Assembly (NCBI RefSeq): GCF_014595945.1
Contig: NZ_JABXWU010000003.1
Span: forward strand, 1 to 64,000
Reading direction: 5' to 3'
DNA length: 64,000 nucleotides
From: Alkalibacillus aidingensis
GTDB taxonomy: Bacteria; Bacillota; Bacilli; Bacillales; Alkalibacillaceae
Both the position numbers and the translations under genes were made by a program. Positions 1 to 7,148 of this stretch are shown here, one piece after another (positions within the stretch are counted from its first letter, which is position 1; every line of letters begins with the position of its first letter). The notes beneath the pieces are model-generated. The model saw only the letters and a list, made by a program, of their open reading frames with translations. It did not search any database and was not told the DNA's origin.

Positions 1-192
1 AACTTCAACAAAACGTGAAAGACGTTTGCGTTTCGACTTGGATCATCTCTTATCTAGTTTTGAAGGTGCTTCACCTTACATATGTTAATTGAAATTATCA
101 TTAAAAATTTCAATTATGCACTTGCATTTTTACTCGAAGGTGAATATAATATAATTTGTCGCAGGAAAACCTGAGAGAATTACAAATGAATA
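1..192 (+). other. rRNA operon spacer upstream of 5S
   Basis: Non-coding AT-rich stretch leading into the 5S gene. It contains short inverted repeats such as GAAGGTG..CACCTT near 62-77. It is read as the spacer between an rRNA gene lying left of the window and the 5S gene. No coding frame is credible here. Confidence 0.6.
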
Positions 193-311
193 TGTCCGGT
201 GGTAATGGCAGAGAGGTCACACCTGTTCCCATGCCGAACACAGCAGTTAAGCTCTCTAGCGCCGATGGTAGTTGGGGTTTTTCCCCTGCGAGAGTAGGAC
301 GCTGCCGGGCA
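193..311 (+). rRNA. rrf: 5S ribosomal RNA
   Basis: About 119 nt with the Firmicutes 5S core (GAGGTCACACC, CCCATGCCGAACAC, GTTAAGCTC, GCCGATGGTAGT, GAGAGTAGGACG). The ends pair as a terminal helix (TGTCCGG with CTGCCGGGCA, with wobbles). It is followed at once by a tRNA array, the usual end of a Bacillus-type rRNA operon. Confidence 0.95.
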
Positions 312-350
312 TATATTAACCATTCTCCTTCGTGGACAGTTTAATCATAT

Positions 351-425
351 TCCAGCGTAGCTCAGTGGTAGAGCAGTTGGCTGTTAACCAATTGGTCGCA
401 GGTTCGAATCCTGCCGCTGGAGCCA
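351..425 (+). tRNA. tRNA-Asn(GTT)
   Basis: 75-nt cloverleaf with acceptor TCCAGCG/CGCTGGA, anticodon GTT and encoded CCA. First tRNA of the array, as in the Bacillus trnD order Asn-Ser-Glu-Val-Met-Asp-Phe. Confidence 0.97.
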
Positions 426-432
426 TTATTTT

Positions 433-525
433 GGAGAGCTGTCCGAGTTGGTCGAAGGAGCACGATTGGAAATCGTGTAGGCCGCTACCGCGGTCTCGAG
501 GGTTCGAATCCCTCGCTCTCCGCCA
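433..525 (+). tRNA. tRNA-Ser(GGA)
   Basis: 93-nt class II tRNA with a long variable arm, anticodon GGA, acceptor GGAGAGC/GCTCTCC and encoded CCA. Confidence 0.97.
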
Positions 526-535
526 TATTATAAAT

Positions 536-610
536 GGCCCGTTGGTCAAGTGGTTAAGACACCGCCCTTTCACGGCGGTAACACGGGTTCGAATCCCGTA
601 CGGGTCACCA
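536..610 (+). tRNA. tRNA-Glu(TTC)
   Basis: 75-nt cloverleaf, anticodon TTC (CTTTCAC loop), encoded CCA. Confidence 0.97.
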
Positions 611-679
611 CTATTCTTTCAATCATCTATGTGAGATAAAGAAGATCGAAATCATATAGAAAATATAGACTTACGTCCC

Positions 680-755
680 GGAGGATTAGCTCAGCTGGGA
701 GAGCACTTGCCTTACAAGCAAGGGGTCGGTGGTTCGAGCCCGCCATCCTCCACCA
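680..755 (+). tRNA. tRNA-Val(TAC)
   Basis: 76-nt cloverleaf, anticodon TAC, acceptor GGAGGAT/ATCCTCC, encoded CCA. Confidence 0.97.
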
Positions 756-770
756 TTTTAAAAACTAAAT

Positions 771-849
771 AGTCAATTAAATTTATGTCGTCTGGGTTCG
801 CTACTATATGAATCACAGTCAATATCGCGGGGTGGAGCAAACCCGCAAC
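771..849 (+). pseudogene. Truncated tRNA-fMet copy with its upstream spacer
   Basis: Positions 771-839 duplicate 919-988 with a single one-base indel. The copy holds the spacer plus the first 14 nt of tRNA-fMet (CGCGGGGTGGAGCA), followed directly by ACCCGCAAC, which matches the tRNA 3' end. It is therefore a tRNA remnant with an internal deletion. Positions 850-918 are unrelated sequence. Confidence 0.7.
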
Positions 850-974
850 AATGAAACAACATCTTCGCAGGTTTGCGAGGAGCACATAGCTACAATGTAT
901 CGCTACAAAGCGACGAGCAGTCAATTAAATTTATGTCGTCTGGGTTCAGCTACTATATGAATCACAGTCAATAT

Positions 975-1051
<77 letters not shown>

Positions 1052-1130
1052 AATTATTTATTCATTCTATTTGACCATCATACGTTAAGAGAATAAAATA
1101 AATGACTCCTTGGTTTAGACACAACAGTTA

Positions 1131-1207
1131 GGTCCGGTAGTTCAGTTGGTTAGAATGCCTGCCTGTCACGCAGGAGGTCGCGGGTTCGAGTCCCGTCCGG
1201 ACCGCCA
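1131..1207 (+). tRNA. tRNA-Asp(GTC)
   Basis: 77-nt cloverleaf, anticodon GTC, acceptor GGTCCGG/CCGGACC, encoded CCA. Confidence 0.97.
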
Positions 1208-1250
1208 TTTTAAATTGCACCATATTATAAATTAATAAAATCAGTATTTA

Positions 1251-1391
1251 TTCACTTCATTTATGGCTCGGTAGCTAAGCGTAAACCTCATGAAAATTCA
1301 TCTGAGTAGCTTTGCGAGCAAGTAACCATCATTGATTTTGCTAATTCTGTGAGCACTGTTTACTCACAAGGTATCTAGAGTGAATAAAGTT
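1251..1391 (+). repeat. Partial tRNA-Phe 5' duplication plus insert
   Basis: Positions 1251-1276 repeat 1392-1417 exactly over 26 bp, covering upstream spacer and the first 12 nt of tRNA-Phe. The 115 bp between the copies are not tRNA-like. They contain TTTGCGAG, also present in the insert before tRNA-fMet (850-918). Confidence 0.7.
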
Positions 1392-1405
1392 TTCACTTCA
1401 TTTAT

Positions 1406-1481
<76 letters not shown>

Positions 1482-1490
1482 TTTATCAAT

Positions 1491-1576
1491 GGAGGGGTAG
1501 CGAAGTTGGCCAAACGCGGCGGACTGTAAATCCGCTCCCTTTGGGTTCGGCGGTTCGAATCCGTCCCCCTCCACCA
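1491..1576 (+). tRNA. tRNA-Tyr(GTA)
   Basis: 86-nt class II tRNA with long variable arm, anticodon GTA, encoded CCA. In the usual trnD order a tRNA-Thr lies between Phe and Tyr; it is absent here. Confidence 0.97.
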
Positions 1577-1595
1577 TTTCTTTTAATATAAACGT

Positions 1596-1669
1596 AGGGG
1601 TATAGTTTAATGGTAAAACGAAGGTCTCCAAAACCTTTGATGTGGGTTCGATTCCTACTACCCCTGCCA
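1596..1669 (+). tRNA. tRNA-Trp(CCA)
   Basis: 74-nt cloverleaf, anticodon CCA, acceptor AGGGGTA/TACCCCT, encoded CCA end. Confidence 0.97.
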
Positions 1670-1679
1670 TTTTTTATAT

Positions 1680-1753
1680 GGCGGTCGTGGCGAAGGGGTT
1701 AACGCACCGGATTGTGGCTCCGGCACTCGTGGGTTCGATTCCCACCGATCGCC
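1680..1753 (+). tRNA. tRNA-His(GTG), no encoded CCA
   Basis: Cloverleaf with G-1 at 1680 opposite the discriminator C at 1753, as expected for tRNA-His; anticodon GTG. The 3' end runs straight into CTTTTT, so CCA is not genome-encoded, unlike the other tRNAs of this array. Confidence 0.95.
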
Positions 1754-1761
1754 CTTTTTAT

Positions 1762-1836
1762 TGGGCCATAGCCAAGCGGTAAGGCAACGGGTTTTGGTCT
1801 CGTGATTCCCAGGTTCGAATCCTGGTGGCCCAGCCA
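1762..1836 (+). tRNA. tRNA-Gln(TTG)
   Basis: 75-nt cloverleaf, anticodon TTG, acceptor TGGGCCA/TGGCCCA, encoded CCA. Confidence 0.96.
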
Positions 1837-1883
1837 TTTTATTCTTATTTATCACATTTTTATATTTTAATCATAATTATAAT

Positions 1884-1958
1884 GCGGAAGTAGTTCAGCG
1901 GTAGAACACCACCTTGCCAAGGTGGGGGTCGCGGGTTCGAATCCCGTCTTCCGCTCCA
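1884..1958 (+). tRNA. tRNA-Gly(GCC)
   Basis: 75-nt cloverleaf, anticodon GCC, acceptor GCGGAAG/CTTCCGC, encoded CCA. Confidence 0.97.
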
Positions 1959-1964
1959 TTAATT

Positions 1965-2038
<74 letters not shown>

Positions 2039-2073
2039 TAATTTATTAATAATACATAATTTATAATAAACCT

Positions 2074-2117
2074 AAGCTGGTAGACAGTTAACCTTTTAAC
2101 TGCCTACCAGCTTTTTT
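2074..2117 (+). terminator. Rho-independent terminator of the rRNA/tRNA operon
   Basis: Long hairpin (AAGCTGGTAG..CAGTTAA / TTAACTG..CTACCAGCTT) followed by six T, 36 bp after tRNA-Cys. Confidence 0.95.
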
Positions 2118-2182
2118 GTTGTACATATTACTATGGTTCTAGAATGGCTCTGAAATATTATTTTAAAATCATTTAAATTAGT

Positions 2183-2211
2183 TTGACAGAAAAAATCAAT
2201 CACGTTATAAT
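2183..2211 (+). promoter_or_regulatory. Consensus sigma-A promoter of the murQ operon
   Basis: TTGACA at 2183-2188, 17-nt spacer, TATAAT at 2206-2211: a perfect match to the housekeeping consensus. Start of transcription would be near 2218. Confidence 0.85.
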
Positions 2212-2275
2212 TAGAGTAAATTTTCAGGTAATTATATTCGGTTATATGTTTGAGGTTATTTTTTTATACATTATA

Positions 2276-2289
2276 TGTAAGCGCTTTAT
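2276..2289 (+). promoter_or_regulatory. cre-like catabolite operator
   Basis: TGTAAGCGCTTTAT fits the CcpA cre consensus TGWAARCGYTWNCW with one mismatch. It lies about 60 bp downstream of the predicted start, where bound CcpA would act as a roadblock. This suits an amino-sugar catabolic operon. Confidence 0.65.
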
Positions 2290-2318
2290 TATTAATGTTT
2301 AAGGAGTCTTCTATATCA

Positions 2319-3227
2319 ATGAAACTATCAAATTTATTAACAGAGCAAAGAAACGAAAATAGTATGAATCTTGATCAGCTACCTACCATGGATATACTAA
2401 AGATTATCCATCAGGAAGATAAGAAAGTTGAAAAAGCTGTTGAAGAGGTTTTACCGCAAATTAATGAAGCAGTAGAAAATATTTATGAAAGGTTAAGCAG
2501 AGGAGGACGCTTAATTTACGTAGGTGCGGGTACTAGTGGTCGATTGGGTGTACTTGATTCTTCAGAATGTCCTCCAACATTTATGACTGACCCCGAAATG
2601 GTTCAGACATTAATGGCTGGTGGAATGGGAGCTTTCTTTGAAGCTAAGGAAGGTTCTGAAGATAACGAGGAGCAAGGTGCACAAGATTTATTTAATAAAA
2701 ATGTGACTGAAAATGACGTTATTGTTGGGATTACAGCAAGTGGTCGTACCCCGTATCCAATTGGTGCTTTAAAAAAAGCTAAGGAAGTTGGTAGTTACAC
2801 GGTTTCATTATCTTGTAATCCCCATTCCCTTATTAGTGAATATGCGGATACAGCCATTGAGGTGATAGTTGGACCTGAAGTGTTGACAGGTTCGACGAGA
2901 ATGAAGGCGGCTACTGCACATAAAATGATTTTGAATATGATCAGTACGACAACGATGGTGAAGCTAGGTAAAGTTTATGAAAACTTAATGGTTGATGTTC
3001 AGGCAAGTAACTTTAAGTTAATGAACCGGGCACGTCGAATTATTATGGATATTACTAATGTTTCATATGAGGAGGCGGATCGGGTACTTTCTGAGACTAA
3101 GAATCAAGTTAAACCGGCAATTGTTATGATTAAAAGTGGTGTAGATGTTAATCAAGCACAACAAGCCATCAATGATAGTGATGGAGATGTCCGTAAAGCT
3201 ATCCAATTAGCTCTTGATCAGAAGTGA
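2319..3227 (+). CDS. murQ: N-acetylmuramic acid 6-phosphate etherase MurQ
   Basis: Cleaves the lactyl ether of MurNAc-6-phosphate to GlcNAc-6-phosphate and lactate, in cytosolic cell-wall sugar recycling. SIS-fold protein of 302 residues, the family's usual size, when started at the ATG at 2319 behind AAGGAG (12-nt spacing); an upstream in-frame TTG at 2250 lacks a good binding site. Visible are the phosphosugar-binding stretch VGAGTSGRLGVLD (about 68-80) and the two family catalytic glutamates, E83 (SSECPPTF) and E114 (EGSEDN). It heads an operon with a carbohydrate ABC importer; no MurP-type PTS gene or MurR-type regulator is adjacent. Confidence 0.93.
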   Translation: MKLSNLLTEQRNENSMNLDQLPTMDILKIIHQEDKKVEKAVEEVLPQINEAVENIYERLSRGGRLIYVGAGTSGRLGVLDSSECPPTFMTDPEMVQTLMAGGMGAFFEAKEGSEDNEEQGAQDLFNKNVTENDVIVGITASGRTPYPIGALKKAKEVGSYTVSLSCNPHSLISEYADTAIEVIVGPEVLTGSTRMKAATAHKMILNMISTTTMVKLGKVYENLMVDVQASNFKLMNRARRIIMDITNVSYEEADRVLSETKNQVKPAIVMIKSGVDVNQAQQAINDSDGDVRKAIQLALDQK

Positions 3228-3295
3228 ATTCGCATCGTAGTAAAAAACTATGAATGCGTTTCATATATTAATAAGTTTTAAAGGGGGAGAAGAAA

Positions 3296-4699
3296 TTGAA
3301 CAGATTATTTAAAGGTCATTTTTTACTTATGATAATGGCCATAGCTATTTTGGTTTTTGCCGCTGCATGTGCACCAGATGAGGCACCGATAGATGATGGT
3401 AGCGATTCAGATTCAACTGAAGAAAATGGAGATTCAAATGGTGATTCAGACAGTGATTCTGAAGGTGAAGCATCTGGTGACGGTGAGATCAGTGGAGAGC
3501 TTGAAATCCAGTATTTTGTTGGTGGTTATGGTGATTCTTGGTGGAAAGAAGTGATTAGTGACTTTGAAGCCGAGTATCCAGATGTAGAAGTGGTTGAACA
3601 TGCTGGTGCGAGTATTAATGAAGAAATGAGATCGCGCTGGGTTTCTGGTAACCCACCTGATGTCGTTTATATTGATGGTGCTGGTTCTAGTGAGACTCAA
3701 ATGGTAGAAGACGGTCAGTTAATGAACTTAACTGATTGGGCAGGAGAGATTGAATTAGAAGATGGTTCTCCAATTCTAGATAGTTTTATTGCAGAGCCGT
3801 CTGACTTTGATGGTGAATTATACAGCTTACCGTTAGTATTTGATGCTTGGGGTACTTGGTATGATATGGCGTTGTTCGACGAAGGTGGCTATGAAGTACC
3901 ATCTGATTTTGAAAGCTTCATGAGCACAATGGGTGATATCCAAGAAGGAGAGGGAATTGAGCCATTTGTTACAACTGGTCAACACCCTTACTACTTCTCA
4001 AGAGGTATGTTGTACCCAGCATTTGCTGCGTATGGTGGTAATGAGCTTCTAGCTGACATCATTCAAGGTGCAGATGGTGCATGGGAAACTGATGAAGCAG
4101 TAGAGATTATGCAAGGCGTAGAAGACATGGTGGAAGCAGGATATGTTGATTCTGGTCTTGGTGCACTAAATCATACACAGTCTCAAATGAACTTCCTATT
4201 ACATGAAAATGCATTTATCCCAGTAGGGTTCTGGTTACCAAATGAAATGGAAGGGGATACGCCTGAAGATTTCGAGTATGGCTTTATTCCTTCACCTATG
4301 AACCCAGAAGGTGAACCAATGGCAATTGTTCCTGACTTACGTCCACTTGCTATTGCAGAAGAAGCAGATAATCCTGAAGCTGCTAAAGCGTTTGTTGAGT
4401 TTGTATTTACAAGAGAATATGCGCAGCTATTCTCTGAACATACAGGTGCGATTATGAACATTGAGGGTGTGGATCTTTCTGAGAATCCAAATGTACCTGA
4501 ATATCTAATCGAAGCTAATGAAATGATTAATGATCCTGAACAAGTTCAGATCTACTATAAGCCTCATCCAATGAGTGCTGACTTAGAGACACCTTTAAGT
4601 GACTCTCTAGTTTCATTACTATTAGGTAACATAACTGCAGAAGAATTTATTGAAGAAGCAGAAGAGGCAGCAGAAGAATATCGTGATGAGGAAGAATAA
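3296..4699 (+). CDS. Carbohydrate ABC transporter substrate-binding lipoprotein
   Basis: Family 1 extracellular solute-binding protein, 467 residues, TTG start behind AAGGGGGAG. A signal peptide ends in the lipobox AAAC with the lipidated cysteine at residue 25. Residues 26-65 form a very acidic Asp/Ser/Glu/Gly linker, and the whole mature protein is acidic, as in salt-adapted bacteria. Its place between murQ and two permeases suggests it delivers an amino sugar or muropeptide-derived sugar; the ligand cannot be read from the sequence. The ATPase is not encoded here, so a shared MsmX-like ATPase is likely (known pattern for such importers, inferred here). Confidence 0.85.
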   Translation: MNRLFKGHFLLMIMAIAILVFAAACAPDEAPIDDGSDSDSTEENGDSNGDSDSDSEGEASGDGEISGELEIQYFVGGYGDSWWKEVISDFEAEYPDVEVVEHAGASINEEMRSRWVSGNPPDVVYIDGAGSSETQMVEDGQLMNLTDWAGEIELEDGSPILDSFIAEPSDFDGELYSLPLVFDAWGTWYDMALFDEGGYEVPSDFESFMSTMGDIQEGEGIEPFVTTGQHPYYFSRGMLYPAFAAYGGNELLADIIQGADGAWETDEAVEIMQGVEDMVEAGYVDSGLGALNHTQSQMNFLLHENAFIPVGFWLPNEMEGDTPEDFEYGFIPSPMNPEGEPMAIVPDLRPLAIAEEADNPEAAKAFVEFVFTREYAQLFSEHTGAIMNIEGVDLSENPNVPEYLIEANEMINDPEQVQIYYKPHPMSADLETPLSDSLVSLLLGNITAEEFIEEAEEAAEEYRDEEE

Positions 4700-4704
4700 T
4701 TAAA

Positions 4705-4750
4705 AATGTATGGAATGTAGAATGTGTTCCATTTCTGCATTCCATACAAT
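4705..4750 (+). promoter_or_regulatory. Intercistronic stem-loop after the binding-protein gene
   Basis: TGTATGGAATG and CATTCCATACA form an 11-bp stem with a complementary inner part, without a long T-run. It lies between the binding-protein gene and the permeases, where such loops commonly stabilise the upstream mRNA or partly terminate to give more binding protein than permease. Confidence 0.6.
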
Positions 4751-4895
4751 TATTTAACATGGTTTAAGTGATGAAGGGGTTAAAATAATAACTTATTTTA
4801 TGGTACAAGATGATGATTTAACTGAATATAAATAACTAAGACATTTGCTTATAAAGAGCATAGAAAAATCATCTTTGAGTGAAAAGAGTGGTTGT

Positions 4896-5789
4896 ATGGT
4901 TCAAAGTAAAAAACAAAAATACATATTTCTAGCATTCTGTTTGGTTCCGACATTTATTATGTTTGCTATATTCACATTATATCCGTTGTTTAGTGGACTC
5001 TACTATTCTTTATTTGAATGGTCAGGGGCTTCACAAACAAGAGAATTTGTTGGATTAGATAACTATGTGAAATTATTTAATGACGGTATTATTCCGAAAA
5101 CCATTTGGCATGATTATTTTCTAGTGATTACAAAAGTATTTGGAATTATGGTTATGGCATTATTTATTGCGGTCGCATTAACACAGCTTAAAATCAAGGA
5201 AGCGCCATTTTATCGAATTATCTTCTTCTTTCCAAATATCATGTCAGTTGTTGTTATCGGTATTTTATGGATGTTTATTTACAACCCGAACCTTGGTCTA
5301 GTCAACTCTGGATTAGAGGCTATCGGTTTGGAGGAATGGACGAGACCGTGGCTAGGTAGTGAAACATGGGCTTTACCAAGTTTAGTCTTACCTTCGATTT
5401 GGGCTGGTATAGGGTTATTTATGTTACTGCTTATGGGTGGTATTGCTAACATATCTAAAAGTAATTATGAAGCGGCTGAAATTGATGGAGCTTCAGAGTG
5501 GCAGCAGTTTTGGCATGTCACCTTGCCTTTGATTTGGCCACAGATTAAGATTTCAATTCTTTATATTGTTATTACAACATTAAACGGTTCATTCATTATT
5601 GTTCAAGTTATGACTGGTGGTGGACCAAACAATTCCACTCATGTTATGGGGTCCTATCTGTACCAACAAGCATTCACCCAATACAACTTCGGTTATGGAG
5701 CAACTATTGGTGTAATGATCCTAGTTCTATCTCTGGTTACTGTATTGATCCTACAATTCTTACTCAGAAGAGAAAAAGTAGAGTATTAA
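4896..5789 (+). CDS. Carbohydrate ABC transporter permease (MalF-like)
   Basis: Inner-membrane permease of about 297 residues with six predicted spans. The EAA loop that docks the ATPase is clear (YEAAEIDGASEWQQFWHVTLP). The ATG at 4896 is preferred to the upstream TTG at 4845 because family members start just before the first span and a weak AAGAGTGG lies in front. It partners with the next permease and the upstream lipoprotein to import a carbohydrate. Confidence 0.85.
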   Translation: MVQSKKQKYIFLAFCLVPTFIMFAIFTLYPLFSGLYYSLFEWSGASQTREFVGLDNYVKLFNDGIIPKTIWHDYFLVITKVFGIMVMALFIAVALTQLKIKEAPFYRIIFFFPNIMSVVVIGILWMFIYNPNLGLVNSGLEAIGLEEWTRPWLGSETWALPSLVLPSIWAGIGLFMLLLMGGIANISKSNYEAAEIDGASEWQQFWHVTLPLIWPQIKISILYIVITTLNGSFIIVQVMTGGGPNNSTHVMGSYLYQQAFTQYNFGYGATIGVMILVLSLVTVLILQFLLRREKVEY

Positions 5790-5807
5790 AGAGGGGAGGA
5801 ACGTATT

Positions 5808-6650
5808 ATGAAACGTACAGTGGGTGAAATATTGGTTAGATCAGGTATCAGATTACCCCTAATTCTTTGGTCATTAGCAGTTTTATATCCGATTTTCTGG
5901 ATGTTTTTAGGAGCGTTTAAGACAAACGCTGAAATTTATGCGAATCCGTGGGGGGTTCCAGAGTCATTTGAATTTGGAAACTTTGTATCAGCATGGACAG
6001 AATATAATTTAGATACAAGCATTTTTAATAGTTTAATAGTGACGGCTTTTGGGGCCGTTCTATGCCTTGTATTAGCGATCCCAACAGCTTATGCTTTAGA
6101 GCGAGTAAAGTTTAAAGGTAGTCATGCGTTATTCACTTTATATATTTCAGCGATGATGATTCCGATGGTACTAGGTTGGATTCCTTTATTCTTCTTATTA
6201 GCTCAGTTTAATTTATTGGATAATATTTTTGGTTTAGGAATTGTTTATGCCATTTCACAATTACCGTTTACGATTTTTGTTTTAACTAGCTTCATGGGTA
6301 CAATTCCTAAGTCATTAGAGGAATCAGCAGCCATGGATGGCATGTCACCATATGGGGTGCTTTGGAAAATTGTAACACCCTTAACGACTTCAGGGATTAT
6401 TACAGTGACGATTATGAACTCGATTCAGTTCTGGAACGAATACTTTATGGCGTTAATCTTCTTGGATTCTAGTGAAAATTATACACTAGCCTTGGCGATT
6501 GACTTTATTAGTAATGAAGCTCAATATACTAATGCATGGGGGGTCCTCTTCGCCAGCTTAGTTATTGCGATTGTTCCAGTCATTATTCTTTACTCGATCT
6601 TCCAACGTCGTATCTCTCAAGGTATGACAGAAGGGGCCATTAAGGGATAA
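5808..6650 (+). CDS. Carbohydrate ABC transporter permease (MalG-like)
   Basis: 280-residue permease, second half of the channel. The EAA motif is seen as EESAAMDGMSPYGVLWKIVTP. ATG start behind GAGGGGAGG, 18 bp after the first permease, so the two are co-translated. The last gene of the murQ operon; a strong terminator follows. Confidence 0.87.
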   Translation: MKRTVGEILVRSGIRLPLILWSLAVLYPIFWMFLGAFKTNAEIYANPWGVPESFEFGNFVSAWTEYNLDTSIFNSLIVTAFGAVLCLVLAIPTAYALERVKFKGSHALFTLYISAMMIPMVLGWIPLFFLLAQFNLLDNIFGLGIVYAISQLPFTIFVLTSFMGTIPKSLEESAAMDGMSPYGVLWKIVTPLTTSGIITVTIMNSIQFWNEYFMALIFLDSSENYTLALAIDFISNEAQYTNAWGVLFASLVIAIVPVIILYSIFQRRISQGMTEGAIKG

Positions 6651-6669
6651 TCATATTAACATTTACGGG

Positions 6670-6701
6670 GTGCTTTGGTCTTAAGGCCAAAGCACTTTTT
6701 T
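6670..6701 (+). terminator. Terminator of the murQ/ABC operon
   Basis: GTGCTTTGG / CCAAAGCAC stem followed by six T. Confidence 0.92.
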
Positions 6702-6721
6702 CATCTTATATAAAATTCCTC

Positions 6722-6751
6722 TTGAAGTCATGAGGACAAGTCTATTATAAT
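6722..6751 (+). promoter_or_regulatory. Promoter of nrdAB
   Basis: TTGAAG at 6722-6727, 18-nt spacer, TATAAT at 6746-6751. Transcription from about 6758 would include the cobalamin riboswitch in the leader. Confidence 0.6.
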
Positions 6752-6761
6752 GACTTTAGCA

Positions 6762-6808
6762 ACACAAAATATAGTGTTGTAATATTAAAGTAAAACTATA
6801 TATGGTAA
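6762..6808 (+). promoter_or_regulatory. NrdR-box pair
   Basis: ACACAAAATATAGTGT (6762-6777) matches the NrdR box consensus acaCwAtATaTwGtgt; AAACTATATATGGTAA (6793-6808) is a second, weaker copy. The starts are exactly 31 bp apart, the three-turn spacing typical of NrdR operators. Both lie just downstream of the predicted promoter, so bound NrdR would repress nrdAB transcription. Confidence 0.75.
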
Positions 6809-6811
6809 AAA

Positions 6812-6988
6812 CGTTTGTGTAGATGCCTTTTTAGGCTTAATAGGGAATTTGGTGAAAGTCCAAAACTGCCCCCGCAACTGTAAGCGTGGACGAAATGGTT
6901 AACCACTTTATAAGGATTGTTAAGAGCAACTTATAAGGGAAGGGCCAAAGTAGGTTGAAACGTAAGTCAGGAGACCTGTCTACATAAG
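6812..6988 (+). promoter_or_regulatory. Cobalamin (B12) riboswitch
   Basis: Carries the conserved aptamer blocks in order: GGGAA..GGTGAAAGTCC, CTGCCCCCGCAACTGTAAGC, the GGGAAGGGCC region, and AGTCAGGAGACCTG, closed by a terminal helix (TGTAGA with TCTACA). It sits in the nrdAB leader ahead of a terminator at 7099-7129. When B12 is plentiful it should switch off this B12-independent reductase, which implies a B12-dependent NrdJ elsewhere in the genome. Confidence 0.95.
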
Positions 6989-7098
6989 CAAAGTTTACAT
7001 TTTCTTCGGGGATTGAGAGAATGAAACGACTGTGTGGATATTCAGTAGATTGATATTTAACTAGTCTATAAGTATATGAATATGACAGATCGTTTTAT

Positions 7099-7129
7099 TC
7101 GCTTCCCCAACTTAGGAAGCGATTTTTTT
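7099..7129 (+). terminator. Riboswitch-controlled leader terminator
   Basis: TCGCTTCC / GGAAGCGA stem with seven T, placed between the B12 aptamer and the nrdA ribosome binding site. It is the likely expression platform. Confidence 0.88.
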
Positions 7130-7148
7130 ATTTTAAGGAGGATGACAG

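Noticed and set aside
156-924. Several open frames on both strands across the 5S and tRNA genes
   Set aside because: They overlap well-defined structural RNAs and have no coding signals.
7081-7129. T-box or second riboswitch before nrdA
   Set aside because: The hairpin is fully explained as the terminator of the cobalamin riboswitch; no T-box sequence is present.
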